Source: Pantoea alhagi
GTDB lineage: Bacteria > Pseudomonadota > Gammaproteobacteria > Enterobacterales > Enterobacteriaceae
Length of the DNA: 64,000 bases
Direction of reading: 5' to 3'
Assembly (NCBI RefSeq): GCF_002101395.1
Contig: NZ_CP019706.1
Location: 3,534,001 to 3,598,000, forward strand
In this document: positions 1-10,219 of the stretch, piece by piece
How positions within the stretch are numbered: position 1 is the first letter of the stretch
Layout: every line of letters begins with the position of its first letter
Made by a program: the position numbers and the translations under genes
The notes under the pieces: model-generated
Databases searched by the model: none
Told to the model about the DNA's origin: nothing
Seen by the model: only the letters and a program-made list of their open reading frames with translations

Positions 1-19
1 AGCCCGCCGTGATGGACAT
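1..19 (-). CDS. yciC: YciC family membrane protein, first codons only
   Basis: Only the first six codons fall inside the window; the gene continues past the left edge. They read M-S-I-T-A-G, matching the start of E. coli YciC (UPF0259 inner-membrane protein) as I remember it. A clear AGGAG ribosome site lies just upstream on the minus strand (about 25-29). In E. coli yciC is the divergent neighbour of ompW, which fits the order here. The call rests on six residues plus synteny. Confidence 0.6.
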
Positions 20-44
20 GTACACTCCTTTGGTAATTACCGGT

Positions 45-464
45 TTACAGATCCGGCGATTGTACATGGTCTGACGCGGGACTGGCACCCAGACTTACAT
101 AACTTTCAGTAAGTGGCGGGTTTGATGAAAAAAACAGCGGTGGCAGACCATATTTTGCCCGGGCACGGTCACAGGCTTCATTCCCGACACCATTTTCACC
201 GGACATAGCAAATTCACGGCAGGGCGTTGGACGCTGTTCGTAAATACCACAGGAGACGCACTGACCCACTTCGCCCTGCAAAGCAACACAGCGCGGCGTA
301 CGGGCATTTGTGCCACGCATGTTGCGCATCAGCAAATTAAGCGGTTCGGTGAGATCGGCGGGTACGCCTCCACCGGCATCATCTGCCTCAGCCCAGTAGA
401 AGGAAACACGGAAATGGGCGCAGCAGGCACCACAGGAAACACAAGGATTAAAATTATCGCTCAT
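45..464 (-). CDS. YkgJ-family cysteine cluster protein
   Basis: 139 residues from the ATG at 464; a longer reading from 503 would add an unlikely N-terminus. The protein starts [15 protein letters not shown] and has further cysteines ([14 protein letters not shown] and a late C-D), the pattern of the YkgJ/UPF0153 putative Fe or Zn chelating family. The reaction is unknown; a metal-binding or Fe-S role is inferred from the cysteines. It sits between yciC and ompW, a place that is empty in E. coli, and reads the same way as yciC. Confidence 0.75.
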   Translation of the reverse strand: MSDNFNPCVSCGACCAHFRVSFYWAEADDAGGGVPADLTEPLNLLMRNMRGTNARTPRCVALQGEVGQCVSCGIYEQRPTPCREFAMSGENGVGNEACDRARAKYGLPPLFFSSNPPLTESYVSLGASPASDHVQSPDL

Positions 465-578
465 TTGATCGCCCGCCCCTCCGAGGCATCGAACCAAAAT
501 CACACTGGAAGATCAGCAAAATAATCTTTCATGTAACGTCCTGCAACGGGAATTTCACAGGTGTTACCGCTTTGTTTA

Positions 579-592
579 TTGATCTAAATCAA
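579..592. promoter_or_regulatory. FNR binding site upstream of ompW
   Basis: The bases TTGATCTAAATCAA are a perfect match to the FNR consensus TTGAT-N4-ATCAA. The site lies about 140 bases before the ompW start codon. ompW is reported to respond to oxygen through FNR in E. coli, so an anaerobic control site here is expected. A CRP site is less likely because TGTGA/TCACA half sites are missing. Confidence 0.75.
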
Positions 593-731
593 TGTTGCCT
601 TTTTTAAGTGCTATGGAAAATTTGATCTACATGATTTTTCAGCCGTTTCGTTGTAAAAGGTGCTTCTGACACTTTTTTCTTACTTATAAGTGGGTAGGGG
701 TTAATCCCTTTTAATTACACAAGGAGTAGTT

Positions 732-1364
732 ATGAAACGAGCTGCATTAGCGTTGGCGTTCCTCTCGGCATTTCCGGTTATTGCCAGCGCCCATCAGGCG
801 GGCGACTTTTTTATACGTGCGGGTAGCGCGACGGTTCGTCCCTCTGAAGGATCGGATAACGTGCTGGGGATGGGGTCTTTTGACGTTGATAACAATACGC
901 AGCTCGGTCTGACGTTCACCTGGATGGCCACCGATAATATTGGCGTAGAGCTGCTGGCTGCAACACCGTTTCGCCATAAAGTCGGCCTCGCTGCGACGGG
1001 TACGCTGGCAACCGTACGTCAGCTTCCGCCAACGCTAATGGCGCAATATTACTTTTTTGACAGCAACAGTAAGCTGCGTCCTTATGTCGGGGCCGGGATT
1101 AACTACACCACCTTTTACGATACCGATTTTAACCAGACCGGACGCGACGCGGGCCTGAGCGATCTCAGTGTAAAAAATTCATGGGGGATGGCCGGTCAGG
1201 TGGGGCTGGATTATGAAATCGATCAAGACTGGATGCTGAATATGTCGGTCTGGTATATGGATATTGATACCGAAGTCAAATTCAAAGCGGGCGGTCAGCA
1301 GCAGAATATCGATACGCGTATTGATCCCTGGGTATTCTTCTTTGGCGTGGGTTACCGCTTCTGA
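732..1364 (+). CDS. ompW: outer membrane protein OmpW
   Basis: 210 residues, the usual OmpW length. Residues 1-20 form a Sec signal peptide ending in A-S-A before HQAGDFF. The mature part has the alternating pattern of a small eight-stranded beta-barrel and ends in a terminal phenylalanine (VGYRF), the signal for the BAM complex. OmpW is a narrow hydrophobic channel and a colicin S4 receptor in E. coli. The ribosome site AAGGAG precedes the ATG. It is transcribed alone and ends at the hairpin at 1385-1405. Confidence 0.95.
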   Translation: MKRAALALAFLSAFPVIASAHQAGDFFIRAGSATVRPSEGSDNVLGMGSFDVDNNTQLGLTFTWMATDNIGVELLAATPFRHKVGLAATGTLATVRQLPPTLMAQYYFFDSNSKLRPYVGAGINYTTFYDTDFNQTGRDAGLSDLSVKNSWGMAGQVGLDYEIDQDWMLNMSVWYMDIDTEVKFKAGGQQQNIDTRIDPWVFFFGVGYRF

Positions 1365-1384
1365 TTGCGCTGCTAAAACGCATA

Positions 1385-1405
1385 AGGCCGCTGGCATAGC
1401 GGCCT
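1385..1405. terminator. hairpin between ompW and the BON lipoprotein gene
   Basis: AGGCCGCT pairs with AGCGGCCT across a five-base loop. It sits between two convergent genes and can serve both strands. The U-tract is weak on the plus side (GAGCGGAAAA), so full termination is an inference. Confidence 0.6.
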
Positions 1406-1415
1406 GAGCGGAAAA

Positions 1416-1730
1416 TTATTTAATCTGCATATTATTGACTACCGATTTCACGCCCGGCACGCGGCGCGTCACTTCTACCGCATGGTTAGCCATCTGCGGC
1501 GAAGAAACAAAGCCGCTGAGCTGTACCCGACCTTTAAAGGTCTCCACATTTATTTCACGTGCTTTCAGTGATTCGTCGCCCAGGAACTGGGATTTCACCC
1601 TGGTAGTGATCACCGTGTCATCAATATATCCCCCGGTTCCTTCCTGGGTGGAAGTCGGGGCGCAGGCGCTCAGCATCATGGCTACCGCCGCAGCAGCCAC
1701 TGTTCCGGTAAACAATTTAACAGCTTTCAT
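1416..1730 (-). CDS. BON-domain lipoprotein
   Basis: 104 residues from the ATG at 1730, which has a GGGAG ribosome site; a longer reading from 1814 lacks one. Residues 1-22 are a lipoprotein signal with lipobox L-S-A-C. The rest is one BON domain (about 35-104) with the typical V-x-G-V-x-x-V end (RRVPGVKSVVNNMQIK), as in OsmY, YraP/DolP and their relatives. It is probably anchored in the outer membrane and binds phospholipid, by family. It lies where E. coli carries yciE-yciF-yciG. The trp terminator separates it from trpA. Confidence 0.8.
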   Translation of the reverse strand: MKAVKLFTGTVAAAAVAMMLSACAPTSTQEGTGGYIDDTVITTRVKSQFLGDESLKAREINVETFKGRVQLSGFVSSPQMANHAVEVTRRVPGVKSVVNNMQIK

Positions 1731-1834
1731 ATCGCTACTCCCTGTCATGAAAAAGGCGGTTGCCGCTTCGATTAGCGGCACATTAAGTGTGGTAGACAAT
1801 AGTGGGAAATACAAACGGGCAGGGGAAAAGGCGC

Positions 1835-1866
1835 GGATAAAGAGTGCCTTACCAGAGGCAAGGCAC
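1835..1866 (-). terminator. trp operon terminator
   Basis: On the minus strand GTGCCTT and AAGGCAC form a stem around a nine-base loop, followed by TCTTTATCC. It begins eight bases after the trpA stop codon, the place where trp t lies in E. coli. Confidence 0.65.
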
Positions 1867-1873
1867 AGAGGAT

Positions 1874-2677
1874 TTAGCGGGTAGCCGCTTTCAGCTCGCT
1901 GACAAAACGTTTCAGCTCGGCAAGCATCACGTCAGGTTCGGCGTGGTGTTTTTCTATGATTTTTACAATGGCAGAGCCGGAAATTGCACCGTCTGCGCCA
2001 GCCGCAATCGCCTCTTTTACCTGCGAAGGTTCTGAAATGCCGAAACCTTGCAGCGTAGGCGCGGCATGGTACTCACGCAGCGTGTCGATTAAATGCTTTA
2101 ACGGCAGGCTGGCGCGCTTCTCCGCTCCGGTAACGCCGGCACGCGACAAAAGATAGATATAACCACGTCCGTAAGAAGCGACCGCGCGCAGCAAATCATC
2201 ATCGGCATTAGGCGGGCAGATAAATATCGGCGCGATATTATGACGCATCGCTGCCTGACGGAAAGGACCTGACTCTTCGACCGGCACGTCGGCAACCAGC
2301 ACCGAATCGACGCCAGCCTGCTCGCAGCGGGCATAAAATTCATCGACGCCGTTAGTAAACACCAGGTTTGCGTACATCAGCAGCCCAATCGGTAAATCGG
2401 GATATTTATGACGTATGGTCGTCAGCATCTCAAAACATTGCGCCGGCGTGGTTCCGGCAGCAAAGGCGCGCAGCGTGGCGTTCTGAATAGTCGGCCCATC
2501 CGCCAGCGGATCGGAGAAGGGAATACCTAACTCAAGGGCATCGGCACCAGCGGCCACCAGCGTATCGATAATCTGCAAAGAGAGCTCCGGCGAGGGATCG
2601 CCCAGCGTAACAAAAGGAACAAAAGCGCCTTCTTTGCTGGCCTGCAGACGTTTAAACAGCTGTTCATAACGTTCCAT
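1874..2677 (-). CDS. trpA: tryptophan synthase alpha chain
   Basis: 267 residues, one short of the E. coli protein. It cleaves indole-3-glycerol phosphate to indole and glyceraldehyde 3-phosphate, and passes indole to TrpB in the alpha2-beta2 complex. The catalytic pair is visible: Glu49 in [11 protein letters not shown] and Asp60 in PLADGPT. The start codon overlaps the trpB stop by one base (TAATG), so the two chains are probably made by coupled translation. Last gene of the operon. Confidence 0.97.
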   Translation of the reverse strand: MERYEQLFKRLQASKEGAFVPFVTLGDPSPELSLQIIDTLVAAGADALELGIPFSDPLADGPTIQNATLRAFAAGTTPAQCFEMLTTIRHKYPDLPIGLLMYANLVFTNGVDEFYARCEQAGVDSVLVADVPVEESGPFRQAAMRHNIAPIFICPPNADDDLLRAVASYGRGYIYLLSRAGVTGAEKRASLPLKHLIDTLREYHAAPTLQGFGISEPSQVKEAIAAGADGAISGSAIVKIIEKHHAEPDVMLAELKRFVSELKAATR

Positions 2678-3867
2678 TAGATCTCTCCCTGCGCTTTCAG
2701 AATATCGTGAACGGTAAAAATATCTTTGTCGCCACGGCCGGAAAGGTTGACCACCAGCAGCTGCTCTTTTTCAGGATCTTGCTGAATCATCTTCAGGGCC
2801 CAGGCCAGCGCATGCGCTGATTCCAGAGCCGGGATAATACCTTCCGCCCGGCAAAGCTGTTTAAAAGCCGCCAGCGCTTCGTTATCGGTAATGGATACAT
2901 ATTCCGCGCGGCCAATGCTGTTCAGATGTGCATGCTGCGGCCCCACCGACGGGAAATCCAGCCCGGCGGAAATGGAATAGGACTCTTCAATCTGACCATC
3001 CTCGGTCTGCATCATCGGCGCCTTCATACCGAAATAGATGCCAACCCGTCCATGCTTCAGCGGTGCGCCATGCTCGCCGGTTTCAATACCGTGCCCGGCA
3101 GGCTCAACGCCAATCAGACCGACATCTTTCTCATCAATAAAGTCGGCAAACATACCGATAGCGTTTGAGCCGCCGCCCACGCAGGCGATCACCGCATCCG
3201 GCAAACGTCCTTCCGCCTGCATGATCTGCGCTTTGGTCTCTTCGCCAATCATCCGCTGAAACTCACGCACGATAGTAGGATAAGGATGCGGCCCTGCGGC
3301 GGTGCCCAGCATATAGTGCGCGGTCTCATAGCTGCCGGACCAGTCGCGCAGCGCCTCATTACAGGCATCCTTCAGCGTCGCGGAGCCACTGTGAACCGGG
3401 ATCACTTCGGCGCCCATCAAACGCATGCGGAAAACATTGGGCGACTGACGTTCTACATCTTTTGCGCCCATATAAATACGGCATTTCAGGCCCAGCAGGG
3501 CGCTGGCAAGGGCCGAGGCGACGCCATGCTGACCCGCGCCGGTTTCGGCAATGATTTCCGTTTTGCCCATCCGTTTCGCCAGCAGTGCCTGGCCCAGAAC
3601 CTGATTGGTTTTATGCGCGCCGCCGTGTAGCAAATCTTCACGCTTCAAATAGAGACGCGTTTTGCTGCCTTTGGTCAGGTTCTGACAAAGCGTCAGCGCA
3701 GTGGGACGTCCGGCATAATTCTTCAGCAGATCGTTAAACTCCGCCTGAAAGTCGGCGTCGCGTTGGGCGCTAACAAAGGCTTCTTCCAGCTGGCGCAGCG
3801 CAGGCATCAGAATTTGCGGAACATACATGCCGCCAAATTCGCCAAAGTAGGGGTTCAGTAATGTCAT
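2677..3867 (-). CDS. trpB: tryptophan synthase beta chain
   Basis: 396 residues from the ATG at 3867; an in-frame ATG at 3888 would add seven residues absent from relatives. It is the PLP enzyme that condenses indole with L-serine. The PLP lysine lies in [10 protein letters not shown] (Lys86) and the phosphate-binding glycine loop in GGGSNAIG. It follows trpC after a gap of 45 bases and overlaps trpA by one base. Confidence 0.97.
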   Translation of the reverse strand: MTLLNPYFGEFGGMYVPQILMPALRQLEEAFVSAQRDADFQAEFNDLLKNYAGRPTALTLCQNLTKGSKTRLYLKREDLLHGGAHKTNQVLGQALLAKRMGKTEIIAETGAGQHGVASALASALLGLKCRIYMGAKDVERQSPNVFRMRLMGAEVIPVHSGSATLKDACNEALRDWSGSYETAHYMLGTAAGPHPYPTIVREFQRMIGEETKAQIMQAEGRLPDAVIACVGGGSNAIGMFADFIDEKDVGLIGVEPAGHGIETGEHGAPLKHGRVGIYFGMKAPMMQTEDGQIEESYSISAGLDFPSVGPQHAHLNSIGRAEYVSITDNEALAAFKQLCRAEGIIPALESAHALAWALKMIQQDPEKEQLLVVNLSGRGDKDIFTVHDILKAQGEI

Positions 3868-3912
3868 GTGCGTTATTTTCCTTATCACCGCCCGCGGTGC
3901 GGACGTATGCTG

Positions 3913-5271
3913 TCAGTAGGCGCGCAGCGTTTGAAAAACTGCGGCGATCTTTTCGGCATCCTTGATGCCCGGCGCGCTTTCAACACCGGAATTAAAATCG
4001 AGCCCGACGCAGCCCAGCTGCGCTGCCGATACGCAATTATCTGCACCGAGACCGCCCGCCAGCAGCACATTATCCAGCTGCTGGCCGGTGAGTAATGACC
4101 AGTCGAAACGCTGGCCGCTGCCGCCAGCGCCATTATCAAAAACATAGCGATCGACATGGGCGAGATTGCGCGTCGGAAGCCGATCGCTCACGCTAAGCGC
4201 TTTCCAGATCGCGATTTCTGGCGGCAGTTCAGCGCGCAGCGTATCAATATAATCCTGATCTTCATTGCCGTGCAGCTGAACGGCGCTCAGAGACAGCGCA
4301 CGGCTGGTTGTGACAACGTCACCGATTGCCGCATTGCGGAACACGCCCACGTAGCCCAAAGGGGCCGCTGCAATAACCTGTCGTGCCTGGGCAATATCAA
4401 CTTTACGCGGCGATCCTTCGGCGAAAATCAAACCGCCATAAATGGCGCCTGCCTGCCAGGCCGCAAAGGCATCTTCTGGTCGGGTCAGGCCGCAAACTTT
4501 GTTATCTCCCAGCAGCACGCGCCGTACCGCCAGGTGAAGATCCGCTTCGCTCATCAGGGCGGAGCCGATTAAAAAACCGCTGGCAAAACGGCTCAGTTCA
4601 CGAACCTGCGCATAGCTGCCGATGCCAGATTCACTGATTACCGTGACGCCGTGACCCGTCCGTGGCGCCAGCTGGCGGGTACGGTCCAGATTAACCGACA
4701 GGTCGCGCAGGTCGCGGTTATTGATACCCACAACTCTGGCGTTCAGCGCCAGCGCGCGCTCCAGTTCGGCTTCGTTACTGACTTCGGTCAGAATTCCCAT
4801 TTCCAGGCTGTGCGCCACCGCCGCCAGCTGACGATACTGTTCATCATCCAGCACGGAAAGCATCAGCAATACCGCATCGGCCTGATAAAAGCGCGCCAGG
4901 TAAATCTGCCAGGGATCGATAATAAAATCTTTGCACAGCACTGGCTGGCTAACCGCTGCGCTCACCAGCGACAGGTAGTCGAAACTGCCCTGAAACCACG
5001 TCTCGTCGGTGAGCACGGAAATTGCTGACGCATAATCTTTATAGACTTCAGCTATGGCTACCGGATCGAAATCGGCACGGATCACCCCTTTGGAGGGCGA
5101 TGCTTTTTTACACTCAAGAATAAAAGCGGTGCGGGCGCCCTGTAGCGCATGATAAAAACTGCGGGTGGAGGGCACCAGTTGCTGCTGAAAAGAGGCCAGC
5201 GGCTGGAGCGTCTTGCGATTTTCCACCCATAGCCTTTTATCCCGGATGATCTCATTCAGTACGGTTTGCAT
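3913..5271 (-). CDS. trpC: bifunctional indole-3-glycerol phosphate synthase / phosphoribosylanthranilate isomerase
   Basis: 452 residues, the length of the enterobacterial TrpC-TrpF fusion. Residues 1 to about 255 are the IGPS barrel (ILECKKASPSKG carries a catalytic lysine; SESGIG near its end). The remainder is the isomerase barrel (KVCGLTRPEDA start, GVESAPGIKD near the end). It performs the isomerisation of phosphoribosylanthranilate and the following ring closure. The ATG lies two bases after the trpD stop, so coupling is likely. Confidence 0.96.
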   Translation of the reverse strand: MQTVLNEIIRDKRLWVENRKTLQPLASFQQQLVPSTRSFYHALQGARTAFILECKKASPSKGVIRADFDPVAIAEVYKDYASAISVLTDETWFQGSFDYLSLVSAAVSQPVLCKDFIIDPWQIYLARFYQADAVLLMLSVLDDEQYRQLAAVAHSLEMGILTEVSNEAELERALALNARVVGINNRDLRDLSVNLDRTRQLAPRTGHGVTVISESGIGSYAQVRELSRFASGFLIGSALMSEADLHLAVRRVLLGDNKVCGLTRPEDAFAAWQAGAIYGGLIFAEGSPRKVDIAQARQVIAAAPLGYVGVFRNAAIGDVVTTSRALSLSAVQLHGNEDQDYIDTLRAELPPEIAIWKALSVSDRLPTRNLAHVDRYVFDNGAGGSGQRFDWSLLTGQQLDNVLLAGGLGADNCVSAAQLGCVGLDFNSGVESAPGIKDAEKIAAVFQTLRAY

Positions 5272-5273
5272 CT

Positions 5274-6272
5274 CTAGCCTCTTGCTGCCAGCGCGACAAC
5301 GCGCTCGTAAGCCTGACCGCTCGCAATCGCTTTCAGCGCGCGCCGGGCATTATCACGTAAATCTTCATTGCCAAAAATTTTCAATAACATAGCAACGTTA
5401 ACCGCCACGGCGTGCTGGTGCGCCTGCTCGCCTTTACCCTGGAGCAATTGCGTCAGAATGTCACGGTTTTCTTCCGGCGATCCGCCTGCCAGCGACTCTT
5501 TAGTATGATACGGCAGGCCGAAATCATCTGGCGTCAGCTGATAGCTGGTGATATCGCCGTCGCGCAGTTCCGCAACCTGCGTGGCGCTGTGAATGGCCAC
5601 CTCGTCCATACCGCCGCCGTGAACCACCGCCGCACGCTGATAGCCCAGCACACGCAGCGTTTCCGCAATCGGCAACACCAGTTCCGGGCTGTAAACGCCA
5701 ATCACCGCCAGCGGCGGGCGCGCTGGATTGATTAGCGGTCCCAGCACGTTAAACAACGTCCGGCTTTTTAACTGCTGGCGTACCGGCATCGCATGGCGAA
5801 AACCGGTGTGATACTGCGGAGCGAACAGAAAACAGACGTTAAGATCGTCCAGTGCCTGACGCGCCTGTTCAGCCGGTAAATCCAGGCTGATGCCGAACGC
5901 CGCCAGCAGATCGGATGAGCCGGACTTGCTGGAGACGCTACGGTTACCGTGCTTGGCCACCTTCAAACCGCAGGTTGCTGCGACAAAAGCGCTGGCGGTA
6001 GAGATATTAATGCTGTTGCTGCCGTCGCCGCCGGTGCCGACAATATCGGCAAAGGCGTAGTCGGGGCGCGGAAAGGGACGTGCGTCCGCCAGCAGAGCCG
6101 ATGCGGCACCGGCGATCTCCTCCGGACGTTCGCCGCGTACTTTCATCGCTATCAGCGCTGCCGCCAGCTGCGTTGGTTCCAGTTGGCCGGTGATAATAGC
6201 GCTGAACAGCTGGTGGCTTTCTGCCCGGGTCAGCGTCAGCCCCTGATAAAGTTTCTCCAGAATATGTTGCAT
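5274..6272 (-). CDS. trpD: anthranilate phosphoribosyltransferase
   Basis: 332 residues, a stand-alone TrpD. It transfers phosphoribose from PRPP to anthranilate. The family motifs GTGGDGS (from residue 79) and [15 protein letters not shown] are intact; they bind PRPP and magnesium. In E. coli this domain is fused behind the glutaminase TrpG; here the two are separate genes with a 15-base gap, as in Serratia and Erwinia relatives. Confidence 0.96.
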   Translation of the reverse strand: MQHILEKLYQGLTLTRAESHQLFSAIITGQLEPTQLAAALIAMKVRGERPEEIAGAASALLADARPFPRPDYAFADIVGTGGDGSNSINISTASAFVAATCGLKVAKHGNRSVSSKSGSSDLLAAFGISLDLPAEQARQALDDLNVCFLFAPQYHTGFRHAMPVRQQLKSRTLFNVLGPLINPARPPLAVIGVYSPELVLPIAETLRVLGYQRAAVVHGGGMDEVAIHSATQVAELRDGDITSYQLTPDDFGLPYHTKESLAGGSPEENRDILTQLLQGKGEQAHQHAVAVNVAMLLKIFGNEDLRDNARRALKAIASGQAYERVVALAARG

Positions 6273-6287
6273 CCTTTTCTCCTTAGC

Positions 6288-6866
6288 TTATGCCAGCGCC
6301 CAGGCCAGAGTTTGTTCCAGCAGGCGCGCGCCCTGCGTGGTCAGAATTGATTCCGGATGAAACTGAAAGCCGCATACCCGGTCAGCATCGTGGCGCACGG
6401 CCATCACCATCTCGTTAAACGTGGCGTTGATAGTCAGTTCGTCAGGCGTATTGCTGCCTACCAGCGAGTGATAACGCGCGACCGGCAGCGGATTACTCAG
6501 TCCGGCAAACATCGCCTGGTTATCATGGGTAACAGCGGAGGCTTTACCGTGCAGAATTTCACCGGCCTGACCAACGTGACCGCCGTAAGCTTCAATAATC
6601 GCCTGATGGCCCAGGCAGATACCGATAATCGGCAGGCGACCGCGCAGACGCTGTAACAGCTCAGGCATACAGCCCGCCTCAGCCGGTGCGCCAGGGCCAG
6701 GCGATAGCATCAGCACCGGGTTTTCCATCTGTTGCAGGCGCTCAATCAGGGTATCGGCCGGCACAGTGTTGCGGTAAATCACCACGCGGTGACCAAAGGT
6801 ACGTAGCTGATCGACCAGGTTGTAGGTAAAAGAGTCGATATTATCGAGCAGCAGAATATCAGCCAT
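6288..6866 (-). CDS. trpG: anthranilate synthase glutaminase component
   Basis: 192 residues from the ATG at 6866. Class I glutamine amidotransferase that supplies ammonia to TrpE. The triad is visible: Cys84 in GICLGHQA, His170 and Glu172 in QFHPES. The start codon overlaps the trpE stop by one base (TAATG), fitting equal synthesis of the two subunits. A start at 6884 is possible but would put six extra residues inside trpE. Confidence 0.95.
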   Translation of the reverse strand: MADILLLDNIDSFTYNLVDQLRTFGHRVVIYRNTVPADTLIERLQQMENPVLMLSPGPGAPAEAGCMPELLQRLRGRLPIIGICLGHQAIIEAYGGHVGQAGEILHGKASAVTHDNQAMFAGLSNPLPVARYHSLVGSNTPDELTINATFNEMVMAVRHDADRVCGFQFHPESILTTQGARLLEQTLAWALA

Positions 6867-8428
6867 TAGAACGTCTCCTGGCAATGATGAGCGGTGGCGA
6901 TGGCGCGCAAAACGGCGCGCGCTTTATTGCGGCTTTCATCCGCTTCGGCCTGCGGCTGTGAGTCCAGCACCACGCCAGCCCCCGCCTGAACGGTAGCGAT
7001 GCCATCTTCAACATAAGCCGAACGGATCACAATGCAGGTATCCAGGTCGCCGCTGGCGGTGAAATAGCCGACGGCGCCACCGTATACGCCGCGCCGCGTG
7101 CCTTCCGCACCGGCAATCAATTGCATGGCGCGTACTTTCGGCGCGCCGCTCAGGGTGCCCATATTCATACAGGCACGATAGGCATGCAGCACATCCAGAT
7201 CCTGGCGCAGCGTGCCCACTACGCGTGAAACCAAATGCATAATAAAGGTATAGCGGTCCACCTTGGTCAGATCGGCGACGTAGCGGCTGCCGGGCTCGCA
7301 GATGCGCGCCAGATCGTTACGCGCTAAATCAACCAGCATCAGATGTTCTGCCAGCTCTTTATGGTCGGTTCGCATCTCCAGCTCAATGCGGCTGTCTAAA
7401 TCGCGATCCAGCGAGCCATCGGCATGGCGACCACGCGGACGCGAACCGGCAATTGGATAGATTTCAATCTGGCGTGAGGCGGCGTCATATTTCAACGAGC
7501 TTTCCGGAGAAGCGCCAAACAGCGTGAAATCGCGATCCTGCATAAAAAACATATAGGGGCTGGGATTATTGTTTTTCAGCGTTTCGTAAGCCGCCAGCGG
7601 CGACGGGCAGGGCAGAGAGAAGCGGCGTGACGGCACCACCTGAAAAATTTCGCCGACACGGATCGCCTGCTGCATATTGCGTACCACCTCGCAATACTCT
7701 TCATCGCTCTGGCTACAGCTCAGCGTCATCTGCTCAACGCGCTGTACCGGCAGCGGCTGGGGAGGCTGTAACATCTGTTCATGCAGTTGATGAATGCGGC
7801 GCTGCAGGCGCTGGAATTCATCGGTAGAGGGAGCAAACAGGCTGGCCTGCAGACGTGCGCTCTGATGCTGATGATCCAGCACCAGCAGCGTCTCGGCCAG
7901 ATAGAAGCAATAATCCGGACAGCGCTGCTCATTTCGTAAGGCGGGCAGCGGCTCGAAGCCGGCTACTAAATCGTAGGCGAACAGTCCGCCGAGCAGCATC
8001 GACTCGCGCTCATCCTGCGGCGCGTCCACCAGCTGGACAATCAGGCGCAGCGCATCAAAAACCGACAGGGATTTCAGCCGGGAATCCTCGTCCTGAGTGC
8101 CGCCTGTTTCAGGAAACAGCAGCTCGCGACCATCGGGACGGTGCTGATTGCTTACCTCAACGGGCAACGCCGCATCCAGCAGCGGCAGCAATTGACGGCC
8201 ATTTTCCGAAAGCGCCTGTACGGTAACGCGGTTGCCGAGGGCGGTAATGCGCAGCGCGCTGTCAACAATTAGCAGGCTTTTCAGGTTACGTTTACTGTCA
8301 ATATCCGCCGATTCCAGCAGCAGCGTAGCCGGACGGGCGCCGCACAGCTGATGGAAAACCGCAGCGGGATCTTCACGGTAGGGGGCCGAGCCGGTAATCA
8401 CTTTCAATCCAGGTTTTGCATTCAACAT
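6866..8428 (-). CDS. trpE: anthranilate synthase component I
   Basis: 520 residues from the ATG at 8428. It converts chorismate to anthranilate with ammonia from Trp[12 protein letters not shown] near residue 40 is the tryptophan feedback motif. The C-terminal chorismate-binding domain carries the family signatures ([11 protein letters not shown] and a VQAGAGVV stretch). The reading frame stays open upstream into the leader, but the chosen start matches relatives and begins 23 bases after the attenuator. Confidence 0.97.
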   Translation of the reverse strand: MLNAKPGLKVITGSAPYREDPAAVFHQLCGARPATLLLESADIDSKRNLKSLLIVDSALRITALGNRVTVQALSENGRQLLPLLDAALPVEVSNQHRPDGRELLFPETGGTQDEDSRLKSLSVFDALRLIVQLVDAPQDERESMLLGGLFAYDLVAGFEPLPALRNEQRCPDYCFYLAETLLVLDHQHQSARLQASLFAPSTDEFQRLQRRIHQLHEQMLQPPQPLPVQRVEQMTLSCSQSDEEYCEVVRNMQQAIRVGEIFQVVPSRRFSLPCPSPLAAYETLKNNNPSPYMFFMQDRDFTLFGASPESSLKYDAASRQIEIYPIAGSRPRGRHADGSLDRDLDSRIELEMRTDHKELAEHLMLVDLARNDLARICEPGSRYVADLTKVDRYTFIMHLVSRVVGTLRQDLDVLHAYRACMNMGTLSGAPKVRAMQLIAGAEGTRRGVYGGAVGYFTASGDLDTCIVIRSAYVEDGIATVQAGAGVVLDSQPQAEADESRNKARAVLRAIATAHHCQETF

Positions 8429-8450
8429 AATCGGTTCTCTAAAATCGCTC

Positions 8451-8475
8451 AAAAAAAAGCCCGCATCGGCGGGCT
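8451..8475 (-). terminator. trp attenuator
   Basis: On the minus strand AGCCCGC and GCGGGCT form a GC-rich stem with a four-base loop, followed by eight T residues. This is the 3:4 terminator of the trp leader, nearly the same as in E. coli. It lies 22 bases before the trpE start codon. Confidence 0.9.
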
Positions 8476-8481
8476 CAGGTA

Positions 8482-8574
8482 TCAGCATGTGATCATTACA
8501 GATGCGTGACATCGTCGCCCTTCAGCAGAAGCGCGCCACCATCCCATCATCAATTTATGCTTAAACATCATCAT
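8482..8574 (-). CDS. trpL: trp operon leader peptide
   Basis: A small frame with two adjacent Trp codons (TGG TGG at 8541-8536) in the context G-W-W-R, as in other enterobacterial leaders. The start may be any of three ATG codons at 8574-8566. The frame has no stop soon after the Trp codons: it runs 30 codons to a TGA at 8484-8482, seven bases from the attenuator stem. In E. coli the stop comes two codons after W-W-R-T-S. The role (ribosome stalling at Trp codons during starvation) is well known; the long end is odd and is listed as a finding. Confidence 0.7.
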   Translation of the reverse strand: MMMFKHKLMMGWWRASAEGRRCHASVMITC

Positions 8575-8594
8575 GGATACCCCCGCGTGAACTT

Positions 8595-8630
8595 GTGTAC
8601 TAGTTAACGGGTTCAGGGGTTAATTGTCAA
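8595..8630 (-). promoter_or_regulatory. trp promoter and TrpR operator
   Basis: The minus strand shows -35 TTGACA (8630-8625) and -10 TTAACT (8607-8602) with a 17-base spacer, the same boxes as the E. coli trp promoter. The operator overlaps the -10 box: GTTAACTAGTAC keeps the CTAG half site on the gene side, while the far half (GAACCC) is diverged. Repression by TrpR-tryptophan is inferred from this match. Confidence 0.85.
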
Positions 8631-8695
8631 TACTTTTTTATATAGCGGTTAATCCGTTATGATGCGTCGACGTTTTATGTTTTTCAGGAGTTATT

Positions 8696-9580
8696 TTGAC
8701 CGCAACCACGCCAATAAGCGCCTTTCCCATTTACGATCTACACAGCCATACCCGCGCATCGGATGGTCTGTTATCCCCTCAGGAACTGGTGTTGCGCGCC
8801 GTTGAAATGCGCGTTGGCGTACTGGCGATTACCGATCACGATAGCGTGGCCGGCTTAGCCGCCGCCAGAGAAGCGATTAATCAGCAGGCGCTGCCACTGC
8901 ATTTGATTGATGGCGTAGAGGCTTCCACACTGTGGGAGAACCATGAAATTCATATTGTAGGATTAGGGATCGATCCCGCGCACCCGGTCATCACCGAATT
9001 TCTGGCCGGGCAGAGTGAATGTCGCATGGCGCGCGCCAGGCTTATGGCCGAGCGGCTGGAAAAGGCGCGGATCCCAGGCGCGCTTGAAGGCGCGCTGACG
9101 TTAGCAGCAGGCGGGGCGATCACGCGCGGCCACTTTGCCCGCTGGCTAATTGCCCAGGGTAAAGCCGACAATATGGCCCAGGTATTCAAACATTATCTGG
9201 CGCGCGGCAAAACCGGCTACGTGCCGCCACAATGGTGTACAATTAAACAAGCCGTTGATGCTATTCATCATTCCGGTGGTTATGCGGTATTGGCGCACCC
9301 GGGGCGTTATGGTTTATCAGCCAAATGGCTGAAACGCCTGATCGCCCATTTCGCCGAAATTGGGGGCGACGCTATGGAGGTGGCGCAGTGCCAGCAACCG
9401 CCAAACGAACGCAGCCAACTGGGACGCTATGCACAGGAATATCAGCTGGCAGCGTCGCAGGGCTCTGATTTTCATCAACCCTGTCCGTGGATTGAGCTGG
9501 GTAAAAAGCTGTGGCTGCCGGGCGGCGTGGAAGCCGTATGGTCCCGCTTTCCGGTATTAATGCCCTCCACGGAAAGGTGA
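8696..9580 (+). CDS. rnm: RNase AM, PHP-domain 5'-3' exoribonuclease
   Basis: 294 residues, formerly YciV. The PHP metal-site motifs are present: [11 protein letters not shown] near the start, [16 protein letters not shown], and a late [10 protein letters not shown]. The enzyme trims 5' ends of rRNAs and degrades short RNAs and pAp in E. coli. It begins with TTG at 8696, five bases after a CAGGAG ribosome site; no ATG in frame is nearby before the DLHSH motif. It is transcribed away from trpL and leads into yciO after a gap of 13 bases. Confidence 0.92.
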   Translation: MTATTPISAFPIYDLHSHTRASDGLLSPQELVLRAVEMRVGVLAITDHDSVAGLAAAREAINQQALPLHLIDGVEASTLWENHEIHIVGLGIDPAHPVITEFLAGQSECRMARARLMAERLEKARIPGALEGALTLAAGGAITRGHFARWLIAQGKADNMAQVFKHYLARGKTGYVPPQWCTIKQAVDAIHHSGGYAVLAHPGRYGLSAKWLKRLIAHFAEIGGDAMEVAQCQQPPNERSQLGRYAQEYQLAASQGSDFHQPCPWIELGKKLWLPGGVEAVWSRFPVLMPSTER

Positions 9581-9593
9581 TAAGAGGTTAGCT

Positions 9594-10214
9594 ATGAGTC
9601 AGATGTTTCATATTCATCCCGACAATCCACAGCCGCGCCTGATTGGCCAGGCCGTTGATACGCTGAATAAAGGCGGTGTGATTGTTTATCCTACCGATTC
9701 AGGCTATGCGCTGGGCTGTCGGCTGGAAGATAAAAACGCCATGGAGCGTATCTGCCGTATTCGTCAGCTGGATGGCAATCATAATTTTACCCTGGTTTGC
9801 CGCGATCTTTCTGAGCTGTCAACCTATGCGCATGTGGATAACAGCGCGTTTCGGCTGATTAAAAACAACACGCCGGGCAACTACACGTTTATCCTGAAAG
9901 GGACCAAAGAGGTACCGCGTCGTTTGATGAATGACAAGCGTAAAACCATTGGCCTGCGCGTGCCCTCTAATCCGGTGGCGCTGGCGCTGCTGGAGGCGCT
10001 GAATGAGCCCATGATGTCAACCTCGTTGATGCTGCCCGGCAATGACTTTACCGAGTCTGACCCGGAAGAGATTGAAGATCGTATCGGCAAGCTGGTGGAT
10101 CTGATTATTGACGGCGGCACGCTGGGACAGCAGCCGACCACGGTGATTGACTTAACCAGCGATACGCCAGAGGTCATTCGGGAAGGGGTCGGCGACATCC
10201 GCCCTTTCCGCTAA
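9594..10214 (+). CDS. yciO: Sua5/YciO/YrdC family protein YciO
   Basis: 206 residues, a single YrdC-type domain. Visible motifs are YPTDSGYALGC near residue 30 and the basic/aromatic pocket typical of threonylcarbamoyl-AMP synthases. YciO itself has only weak activity in tRNA t6A synthesis and its role is uncertain. It is probably co-transcribed with rnm. Confidence 0.92.
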   Translation: MSQMFHIHPDNPQPRLIGQAVDTLNKGGVIVYPTDSGYALGCRLEDKNAMERICRIRQLDGNHNFTLVCRDLSELSTYAHVDNSAFRLIKNNTPGNYTFILKGTKEVPRRLMNDKRKTIGLRVPSNPVALALLEALNEPMMSTSLMLPGNDFTESDPEEIEDRIGKLVDLIIDGGTLGQQPTTVIDLTSDTPEVIREGVGDIRPFR

Positions 10215-10219
10215 ACCCT

